From assembly GCA_034430515.1 (NCBI GenBank), contig DAOUEP010000086.1, positions 1 to 28,807 of the forward strand: DNA of 28,807 bases, read 5' to 3'. The translations under genes were made by a program, and so were the position numbers. Under the pieces are notes generated by a model. That model did no database searches. It was not told the DNA's origin and saw nothing but the letters and a program-made list of their open reading frames with translations. Positions 8,153 through 14,311 of the stretch are shown one piece after another. Source of the stretch: DAOUEH01 sp034430515 (GTDB lineage: Bacteria; Chloroflexota; Dehalococcoidia; Dehalococcoidales; RBG-16-60-22). How positions within the stretch are numbered: the stretch's first letter is position 1; the number at the start of each line of letters is the position of its first letter.

Positions 8153-9330
8153 TCTTTCGGCTGGCGGAAGAGCCAGTTGCGCAGCAGCAGCGGCGGGATG
8201 ATGGTCGTCAGCAGGCTCATTACCACCAGGGCGGCGTAGGTATCCTGGCCAATCCAGCCTTTGGAAAGCCCGATGAGGGCCACAATCATGGCCACCTCGC
8301 CGCGGGGCACCATCCCCACGCCGATAACGGCCGAGTCCCGCCAGGTATAGCCGAACAGCTTGGCCGGCAGGCCGCAGCCCAGCACCTTGGTAAAGATGGC
8401 CAGCCCCGAAAGCGCCGCGATGAAGATGAGGATGCGCCCGGTCAGGACGTGCGCGTCGAGGAGGACGCCCAGCGAGATGAAGAAGATGGAGGCGAAGATA
8501 ATTTTGAGGTGCTCGGCGCCCTTGAGAAAGATATCGCCCTGCTTGAGCTCCATGCTGGCGAAGCTCACCCCGGCCAGGAAGGAGCCCACCACCGCCGAGA
8601 GGCCGGCGGCCTCGGCGCCGATGCTGTAGAGAAAGGCAATCATCATGGCGAAGATAAAGATGGACTGGGGGAACTTGCGCGCCACCCGGGTATTATCGAA
8701 CCAGAGCATCACCCTCCGGAAGAGCAGCCGTGCCGGTATCGCCCCGACGACGAGGAAAGCGACGGCCTTGCCCAGGTCGGCCAGTATGCTCAGCGTATCC
8801 AGCGAGCCGCCCATCAGCTGCTCGGAGAAGGCCAGCGCCAGCAGCGCCAGCACGTCGTCGATGATGGCCGCTCCCATTACCGCCCGCGCCGCGCGGGTCT
8901 GGAGCTTGCCCATCTCCTCCAGGACGTTGGCGGTAATGGCGATGGAGGTGGCCGTGGAGGCCGTGCCGATGAAGATGGCGGAATTGGTATCGAAAGAAAA
9001 GGCCGCCGCTATCAGGTAGCCGCCGCCCCAGGGGATGACGATGCCCAGCAGGGCGATGACCAGATAACGCGGCTGGGTGATGTCCTTGAGCTCGAACTCC
9101 AGCCCGATGGTAAAGAGCAGGACGACGGCGCCGAGGTGCGCCAGGCTGGAGACGAAGTCGGTATAGGTCACCAGGCCCAGCAGCGACGGGCCGACGATGA
9201 CCCCGGCGATGATGATGCCGACCACGGCCGACTGGTTGATGCCGTAGGCCAGCAGGTAGCCCGCCAGGGCGACGAACATGAGCAGGCTCATCTGGAACTC
9301 GACGCTGCCCAGGATGTTCTCGGCCATCAC
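8149..9330 (-). CDS. Monovalent cation/proton antiporter, CPA2 family, without RCK domain
   Basis: This 393-residue membrane protein has about 12 hydrophobic segments and ends right after the last one, so it lacks the TrkA-N/RCK gating domains found in KefB/KefC. Family marks are LLFTIGLEFEL (71-81), GTASTATSIAIT (122-133), GAAIIDDVLAL with the paired ion-binding aspartates D158-D159, GLSAVVGSFLAGV, and GVGMVPRGEVAM near the end. It would exchange Na+ or K+ for H+ at the cytoplasmic membrane. The start is GTG at 9330 or the next codon, ATG at 9327; GGGGGAG runs up to and into the GTG, so the ATG is slightly better spaced. It is convergent with rlmN (4-base overlap) and divergent from the FAD/Fe-S operon. 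Ion specificity cannot be read from the sequence. Confidence 0.9.
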   Translation of the reverse strand: MMAENILGSVEFQMSLLMFVALAGYLLAYGINQSAVVGIIIAGVIVGPSLLGLVTYTDFVSSLAHLGAVVLLFTIGLEFELKDITQPRYLVIALLGIVIPWGGGYLIAAAFSFDTNSAIFIGTASTATSIAITANVLEEMGKLQTRAARAVMGAAIIDDVLALLALAFSEQLMGGSLDTLSILADLGKAVAFLVVGAIPARLLFRRVMLWFDNTRVARKFPQSIFIFAMMIAFLYSIGAEAAGLSAVVGSFLAGVSFASMELKQGDIFLKGAEHLKIIFASIFFISLGVLLDAHVLTGRILIFIAALSGLAIFTKVLGCGLPAKLFGYTWRDSAVIGVGMVPRGEVAMIVALIGLSKGWIGQDTYAALVVMSLLTTIIPPLLLRNWLFRQPKD

Positions 9331-9414
9331 TCCCCCGATGGTAGGATTGGTACTATGTTAGCACATATCCCCGGTGGATGGGTATGCCGTTTTACCCGCA
9401 GGCTCGCCGCCGAC

Positions 9415-9444
9415 TTGACATGAGGCAACCCCGAAGCCTACTAT
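9415..9444 (+). promoter_or_regulatory. Sigma-70-type promoter of the FAD oxidase operon
   Basis: TTGACA (9415-9420) is followed after 18 bases by TACTAT (9439-9444). The expected start near 9451 leaves a leader of about 85 bases before FAD oxidase A. The same three parameters recur in front of dxs. Confidence 0.65.
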
Positions 9445-9460
9445 TTGGTAGATTATCAAA
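9444..9460. promoter_or_regulatory. Candidate operator: imperfect inverted repeat at the predicted start site
   Basis: TTTGGTA (9444-9450) and TATCAAA (9454-9460) are inverted repeats matching at 6 of 7 positions around a 3-base centre. The element overlaps the end of the -10 box and the predicted transcription start of the FAD oxidase operon, where a repressor would act. It does not resemble the arsR palindrome at 13901. Confidence 0.3.
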
Positions 9461-9535
9461 CAGGACTTACATAAACATTGCCAGCGGCGCCCGCGCGCCG
9501 GCCGTTTCATTTTACTGATTCGAGAGGGGGTAACC

Positions 9536-11002
9536 ATGATTGCCAAAGACAGGCTTACGAAAATCGTCGGCGCCGGCGGCGTCAGCGACGACCCGGCGTC
9601 CCTGGACGAGTACGCCCGCGACATGAGTTTCGTCAACGCCGTCCGTCCGGTCTGCATCGTCCGGCCCAAGGACGCCGAGCAGGTGAAGAAAATAGTCGAG
9701 CTGGCCAACGAGACCCTCACGCCCCTGGTGCCGGTAAGCTCCGGCCCGCCCCATGCCCGCGGCGATACCGTCCCCGGCACCGGCGGGGCCGTCATCGTGG
9801 ATATGAGCGGCATGAAGAAAATTATCAACGTCGACCGGGCGCGCCGCGTGGCCATGGTCGAGCCGGGGGTAACCTTCGCCGAGCTTATCCCGGCGGTGGC
9901 CAAGGAGGGCATCCGGCTCAATATGCCCCTCCTGCCGCGCCAGACCAAGACGGTCGTCGGCAGCCTTTTGGAGCGCGAGCCGGTCGTCATGCCCAAGTAC
10001 CAGTGGGACATCTCCGACCCGCTGGCCTGCGTCGAGGTCATCTTCGGCAGCGGCGACGAGTTCCGCACCGGGCAGGCCGCCGGGCCGGGCACCGTCAAGG
10101 AGCAGTGGCAGGTGGGCGGCGTGCAGAAGGCCCCCTACGGGCCGGGCATCGCCTCCTGGCACCGGCTCATCCAGGGGTCGCAGGGGACGATTGGCATCGT
10201 CACCTGGGCCTCGATGCGCTGCGAGCTGCTCCCCGCGCTGGAAGAGCCTTACGTCGTCGCCTCGTCCGACCTGACAATGCTGCTCGACCTAACCGCCTGG
10301 CTCATCCGGCTGCGCATGGTCAACGAGTGCTTTATCCTCAACAACACCAACCTGGCGGCCATCTTCGCCAAAAAGTGGCCCGGCGACTACCAGCGCATCA
10401 AGGACGCTTTACCCACCTGGGTGCTCTTCTACAACGTGGCCGGCTACGAATACTACCCCGAGGAGAGGGTCGGCGCCTACGTCAAGGACATTACCGCCAT
10501 CACCCAGCGGCTGGGAGTGGAGGCCATCCGGGCCGCCGGCGATGTTTCCGCGGGCGAGATACTCAAGGCGGTGCAGCGCCCCTCCGCCGAGCCGTACTGG
10601 AAGCTCCGCTACAAGGGGGCCTGCGAGGACGTGCTCTTCCTCACCATCAACGACCGCATCGAAGGCCAGATTGCGGTGATGAACGAGCTGGCCGAGATGG
10701 CCGGCTACCCCACCTCGGACATGGGCGTCTACATCCAGCCCATCGCCCAGGGCACCGGCCTCCACGGCGAGTTCAACCTCTTTTACGACCCGGAAAACGC
10801 CGGCGAGGCCAATCGCGTCAAGGGGCTGGCCGCCGCGGCCACCCGCGACCTCATGGCGGCGGGCGCCTTCTTCTCGCGACCCTACGGCGAAAACGCCGGC
10901 GCCATCGTCAACCGGGACGCCGCCAGCCTGGCCATGCTCAACAAGCTCAAAGACATCTTCGACCCCAACCACGTCATGAACCCGGGCAAGGCGTGCTTTT
11001 AA
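9536..11002 (+). CDS. FAD-binding oxidase A, GlcD-like (VAO/PCMH superfamily)
   Basis: This 488-residue flavoprotein has a VAO/PCMH-type FAD domain at about 37-232 (VRPKDAEQVKKIV, SSGPPHARGDTVPGTGG, GVTFAELI, GSQGTIGIVT) and an FAD-linked oxidase C-terminal domain ending in FDPNHVMNPGK. GlcD-type proteins oxidise 2-hydroxy acids; other members act on phenols or alcohols. Residues 133-163 (around RQTKTVVGSLLEREP) depart from the GlcD consensus, so the substrate is not glycolate by default. There are no export signal, membrane segments or cysteine clusters. AGAGGGGG lies upstream of the ATG at 9536. It is first in a three-gene operon with the CCG protein and FAD oxidase B, laid out like GlcD-GlcF-GlcE. 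The superfamily is firm; the substrate is unknown. Confidence 0.88.
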   Translation: MIAKDRLTKIVGAGGVSDDPASLDEYARDMSFVNAVRPVCIVRPKDAEQVKKIVELANETLTPLVPVSSGPPHARGDTVPGTGGAVIVDMSGMKKIINVDRARRVAMVEPGVTFAELIPAVAKEGIRLNMPLLPRQTKTVVGSLLEREPVVMPKYQWDISDPLACVEVIFGSGDEFRTGQAAGPGTVKEQWQVGGVQKAPYGPGIASWHRLIQGSQGTIGIVTWASMRCELLPALEEPYVVASSDLTMLLDLTAWLIRLRMVNECFILNNTNLAAIFAKKWPGDYQRIKDALPTWVLFYNVAGYEYYPEERVGAYVKDITAITQRLGVEAIRAAGDVSAGEILKAVQRPSAEPYWKLRYKGACEDVLFLTINDRIEGQIAVMNELAEMAGYPTSDMGVYIQPIAQGTGLHGEFNLFYDPENAGEANRVKGLAAAATRDLMAAGAFFSRPYGENAGAIVNRDAASLAMLNKLKDIFDPNHVMNPGKACF

Positions 11003-11048
11003 GGCCCGCCGGCAGAACCGATTACTATATTGATTAGGAGGGAGCCAA

Positions 11049-12314
11049 ATGGGACTGGAGCAATACAAGGGCGACATGGAGATGTGCTGCCGGTGTTCGG
11101 CCTGTAAATTCATCCCCATGCAGAAGGTGCAGGGGTCGGCCTTTTCCTACGCCTGCCCCAGCATCGCCAGATATAACTTACACGCCTATTCCGCCGGCGG
11201 CCGGCTCAACATCGGGGCGGCCATGCTGAAAAACGGCATGAACTATACCGACAAGCTGCTGGATATCGTCTACAACTGCCAGCTCTGCGGCGCCTGCGGC
11301 GTCTCCTGCAACTACGCCATGGACATGGAGGTGCTGGAGCCCATCAGCGAGTTCCGCCTCCAGTGCGTCGCCGACGGCAAGACCAATCCCGCCCTGGACA
11401 AAGCCGTTGCCGGGCTGCGCCAGACCGGCGCCATGGTGCCCGCCAAAGGCAAGCGCGGCGACTGGGCCGCCGGGCTGGGCATCAAGGACGCCACCAAAGA
11501 GAAGGTGGACGTGCTCTACCACGTCGGCTGCCTGACCAGCTACGATAAGGACACGCAAAAGCTGGCCAAAGCTACGGCGAAGATACTTAAGAAAGCCGGC
11601 GTCAACTTCGGCATCGCCGGCGACGCCGAGACCTGCTGCGGCGGCCGGGCCTACCAGATGGGCTATAAAGAAGACTTCCTGGCGCAGGCTAAGAAGGCCA
11701 TGGCCGTCGTCAAGAAGTCCGGCGCCAACACGCTGGTGACCGGCTGCGCCGACGGCTACCAGGCCTTCAAGGTGCTCTACGACCGCTATAATTTACGCGG
11801 CGAACTCAAAGTATTACATATTTCGGAATACATCGCCAAGCTCATCCACGACGGCAAGCTCAAACCGCGCAAGCGGGTAACGATGACGGTCACCTACCAC
11901 GACCCCTGCCGCCTGGGCCGCCTCGGCGAGCCCTGGGTGCACTGGCAGGGCCAGAAAGTCCCCGGCGACCGCTTCGTTTTCGACCCGCCCAAGGAGTACC
12001 GCCGCGGCACCAAGGGCGTCTACGAGCCGCCGCGAGACGTAATCAAGGCCATCCCCGGCCTGCGGCTTGCCGAGATGACCCGCATCCGGGAGTACGCCTG
12101 GTGCTGCGGGGCCGGCGGCGGCGTCAATGAATCCAACCCCGCTTTCGCCCGGTGGACGGCCCAGGAGAGAATCGAGGAGGCCGTGGCCACCGGCGCCGAG
12201 GCCATCGTGACCGCCTGCCCCTGGTGCGAGAAGACCTTTAACGAGGCGATTAAAGAAAGCGGCAGCGGCCTCAAGGTCTACGACATCGTCGAACTGGTCG
12301 AGAAGGCAATCTAG
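11049..12314 (+). CDS. Fe-S oxidoreductase with two [4Fe-4S] sites and two CCG domains (GlcF/HdrD-like)
   Basis: The 421-residue protein carries electrons for the flanking FAD oxidases. N-terminal cluster 1 is unusual: C13/C14, C16 and C19, with the fourth cysteine far away at C36-Pro. Cluster 2 is regular CX2CX2CX3C at C77, C80, C83 and C87. CCG domain 1 has C161, C196-C197 and C233, but Gly236 replaces the last cysteine of the usual CXXC. CCG domain 2 is complete (C287, C352-C353, C390, C393) and has about 28 extra residues between C287 and the CCG pair. CCG domains in HdrB bind noncubane [4Fe-4S] clusters; in GlcF and LutA they serve electron transfer. AGGAGGGA precedes the ATG. It lies 46 bases after FAD oxidase A and 18 before FAD oxidase B. 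No membrane segment is seen, so it is soluble. Confidence 0.9.
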   Translation: MGLEQYKGDMEMCCRCSACKFIPMQKVQGSAFSYACPSIARYNLHAYSAGGRLNIGAAMLKNGMNYTDKLLDIVYNCQLCGACGVSCNYAMDMEVLEPISEFRLQCVADGKTNPALDKAVAGLRQTGAMVPAKGKRGDWAAGLGIKDATKEKVDVLYHVGCLTSYDKDTQKLAKATAKILKKAGVNFGIAGDAETCCGGRAYQMGYKEDFLAQAKKAMAVVKKSGANTLVTGCADGYQAFKVLYDRYNLRGELKVLHISEYIAKLIHDGKLKPRKRVTMTVTYHDPCRLGRLGEPWVHWQGQKVPGDRFVFDPPKEYRRGTKGVYEPPRDVIKAIPGLRLAEMTRIREYAWCCGAGGGVNESNPAFARWTAQERIEEAVATGAEAIVTACPWCEKTFNEAIKESGSGLKVYDIVELVEKAI

Positions 12315-12332
12315 GAAGGGAGATAACGAGTC

Positions 12333-13802
12333 ATGGCTCTGAACAAAGAGGTTTATCAGGAATTCGAGGCGGTGGTGGGCGAGGAGAACATCTGCGCCGA
12401 CCCGGTCATCATGCCGGCCTACTACGGCAACGATTTCGCCGCCGTCATCCTGCCGGGAGACACCGCCGAAGTCCAGGCGGTCGTCCGGCTCTGCAACCGC
12501 CACAAGCTCCAGTTCCGCCCCATCTGCACCGGCTGGTCGGGGATGTTCCCCAAGGACATAATCCTGCTCGACCTGCGCCGCATGAACCGCATTATCGAAA
12601 TCAACGAGAAAAACATGTACGCCGTGGTCGAGCCGTACGTTATCTCCTCGGAGCTTCAGGCCGAGCTCTTCAAGCGGGGGCTCAACTTCTGCATTAAGGG
12701 GGCCGGCACCAACTGCTCGGCGATGCTCCGCGGTCACGGGCACATGGACCAGACCACCAGCGGCGACGACCGCAACCACCTGGCCATCGAGTGGGTCACC
12801 CCGGAAGGCAATATCGTCCGCTCCGGGGCGCTCGGCTCGTCGGACGAGTGGTTCTGCGGCGACGGGCCGGGGCCATCGCTGAGGAGCATCCTCACCAGCG
12901 CCGTGCCGCCCGGCGTAACTCCCGGCGTCTTCACCAAGGCCGCCGTCAAGCTCTACCACTGGCCGGGGCCGGCCGCTTACGATATTAAAGGCATCTCGCC
13001 GCACTATGAACTCGGCGAGATACCGCCCAACATGATGGCGCGCTACTACAGTTTTCCCTCGGTGGAGAAGATGTGGCAGGCCGAAATCAGCATCGGCGAG
13101 GCCGAGATTGCCTTCGAGCTGATGGGCTTCAACATCTCCATGGTGGCCGCCAACATCACCACCTCCAACGAGGAGGAGGAAGAGACCTTCAACCGCCTCA
13201 ACGCCGAGGTGCAGGGGCCGGGCTTCTTCGTCATCATCGCCGGCAACTCGGCGGCGGACTTCGCCTACAAGAAAAAGGTGCTGGAGGAAATCGTCGCCAG
13301 GGCCGGCGGCCGGTCGCTCCAGGCCGTCGAAGACCCCCGCATCGAGGGCATCCTCCTCTGCCAGTGCACCCGCATCTCGGCCTCCATCCGCGAGACCTTC
13401 CGCAACGGCGGGGCCTTCAACTCTATCCCCATCATGGGCCAGCGCGACCTGACCATCCGCTGGGCCATCGGCGCCGGCAAGGCCAAGGAGCCCCTCATCG
13501 AAAAGGGCTATATCGTCGACGACGGTGGCGCCTTCTTCGGCTGGGGCGTCGAGCAGGGACACCTGGGCAAGACGGAAATCTTCTGCAAGTTCGACCCCCA
13601 GAACGCCGAGGCCAAGGCGGCCGTGGAGGCCTGGCAGAAACAGGAGATGGAGCGGGCCTTTAAAGAAAGCTACTTTGCCTCCACGATGGGCCCCCAGGAC
13701 GAAATCGGCCCGGCTCTGATGAACTACAACCTCTGGTGGAGCAAGACCACCCGCGCCCTCGACCCCAACGGCGTCTCGCCGGAGGGCGGCTCGCTGGTCT
13801 AG
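12333..13802 (+). CDS. FAD-binding oxidase B, divergent VAO/PCMH superfamily member
   Basis: This 489-residue flavoprotein is a second, distant FAD oxidase. The FAD domain spans about 36-210: ILPGDTAEVQAVVRLCNRH (39-57), an atypical CTGWSGMFPKDIILLDL stretch in the pyrophosphate-binding loop, AVVEPYVISSELQAEL, and TPGVFTKAAVKLY (196-208) where the usual GSEGTLGIVT would be. The C-terminus LDPNGVSPEGGS replaces the common NPGK ending. The diverged FAD loop suggests either weaker or different FAD binding, or a structural partner role like GlcE. SNEEEEE (about 276-282) is an acidic patch. A GGAAGGGAGAT site precedes the ATG. It is last in the operon and followed by a strong terminator. Substrate unknown. 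Confidence 0.85.
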   Translation: MALNKEVYQEFEAVVGEENICADPVIMPAYYGNDFAAVILPGDTAEVQAVVRLCNRHKLQFRPICTGWSGMFPKDIILLDLRRMNRIIEINEKNMYAVVEPYVISSELQAELFKRGLNFCIKGAGTNCSAMLRGHGHMDQTTSGDDRNHLAIEWVTPEGNIVRSGALGSSDEWFCGDGPGPSLRSILTSAVPPGVTPGVFTKAAVKLYHWPGPAAYDIKGISPHYELGEIPPNMMARYYSFPSVEKMWQAEISIGEAEIAFELMGFNISMVAANITTSNEEEEETFNRLNAEVQGPGFFVIIAGNSAADFAYKKKVLEEIVARAGGRSLQAVEDPRIEGILLCQCTRISASIRETFRNGGAFNSIPIMGQRDLTIRWAIGAGKAKEPLIEKGYIVDDGGAFFGWGVEQGHLGKTEIFCKFDPQNAEAKAAVEAWQKQEMERAFKESYFASTMGPQDEIGPALMNYNLWWSKTTRALDPNGVSPEGGSLV

Positions 13803-13835
13803 CTGCCAATAATAGCTGAATAAAGACTCAAACGA

Positions 13836-13865
13836 CGCCCCCGCACAGTGCGGGGGCGCTTGTTT
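13836..13865 (+). terminator. Rho-independent terminator after FAD oxidase B
   Basis: A perfect 10-base stem, CGCCCCCGCA (13836-13845) with TGCGGGGGCG (13849-13858), closes a 3-base loop and is followed by CTTGTTT. It lies 34 bases after the stop codon and separates the FAD/CCG trio from the arsR unit. Confidence 0.85.
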
Positions 13866-13883
13866 ACGGCGCACGTCCGGCGC

Positions 13884-13911
13884 TTGACGAAGTATTTTAG
13901 TATATTATAAT
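13884..13911 (+). promoter_or_regulatory. Promoter of the arsR-fusion operon
   Basis: TTGACG (13884-13889), a 16-base spacer and a perfect TATAAT (13906-13911) lie about 40 bases before the GTG start of the ArsR gene. The -10 box sits inside the palindrome described separately. Confidence 0.75.
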
Positions 13912-13922
13912 ATTGTAATATA
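13901..13922. promoter_or_regulatory. Probable ArsR-type operator (22-base palindrome over the -10 box)
   Basis: A 22-base AT-rich palindrome reads the same on both strands at 20 of 22 positions, with perfect 7-base arms TATATTA and TAATATA. It covers the -10 box of the promoter for the ArsR-type gene 28 bases downstream. Size, AT-richness and position fit ArsR/SmtB operators, so autorepression is likely. Confidence 0.7.
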
Positions 13923-13949
13923 CCACGATGCTTCAGGGAGGTAAACGGA

Positions 13950-14291
13950 GTGGCCGAAGACAGCCCCGGCGCCGTACTGAGATTACAGGCCGAACTGTGC
14001 CAAGCACTGGCCGACCCCAAGCGCCTGCAGATAATCCAGGCGCTGCGCGGCGGCGAAAAGTCCGTCGGCGAGCTGGCCGCCGGCCTCGGTCTCAAGCAAC
14101 CCAACACCTCCCAGCACCTGGCCGTGCTGCGCCGCATCGGCGTTATCATCCCCCGCAAGGAGGGCAACGCCGTCTATTACCGCCTGGCCGACGCCAAAAT
14201 CGCCGAGGCCTGCGACCTGGTGCACGCCGTTATCGCCGAGCAATTACACCGGAGCCGGCGGCTTTCCAAACTGCTACAACCACCCGAATAA
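13950..14291 (+). CDS. ArsR/SmtB-family winged-helix transcriptional regulator
   Basis: This 113-residue repressor has the ArsR winged helix: ALADPKRLQIIQAL (19-32), SVGELAAGLGLKQPNTSQHLAVLRRIGVI (38-66) as the DNA-reading helix-turn-helix, and RKEGNAVYYRLA (69-80) as the wing. It lacks the ELCVC metal site of ArsR. It has only two cysteines, C17 in the first helix and C88 in the last, so a thiol or ligand switch is possible, though not shown. The start is GTG at 13950, with AGGGAGGT 7 bases upstream. The gene sits under a promoter that contains a matching palindrome and is followed after 20 bases by the large FAD/Fe-S fusion gene. It probably represses itself and that gene. The inducer is unknown. 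Confidence 0.92.
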   Translation: MAEDSPGAVLRLQAELCQALADPKRLQIIQALRGGEKSVGELAAGLGLKQPNTSQHLAVLRRIGVIIPRKEGNAVYYRLADAKIAEACDLVHAVIAEQLHRSRRLSKLLQPPE

Positions 14292-14311
14292 TCAACAGGG
14301 GGAGAGAAAAA

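Noticed and set aside
9478..11037. A 519-codon plus-strand frame overlapping FAD oxidase A
   Set aside because: It is the out-of-frame shadow of the 488-residue FAD oxidase, with Arg/Gly/His-rich composition and no family motif. The real gene has a ribosome site and clear FAD-domain signatures.
11814..13874. A 686-codon open frame on the minus strand opposite the CCG protein and FAD oxidase B
   Set aside because: It is antisense to two well-supported genes, has low-complexity Gly/Asp/Val/His-rich content typical of GC-rich shadow frames, no ribosome site and no recognisable motif.
13928..14311. A 128-residue N-terminal extension of the large fusion protein
   Set aside because: The open frame upstream of 14312 is the shadow of arsR and of the promoter leader; it is Arg/Pro-rich with no domain. 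The ATG at 14312 has AGGGGGAG and gives the expected FAD-domain N-terminus.
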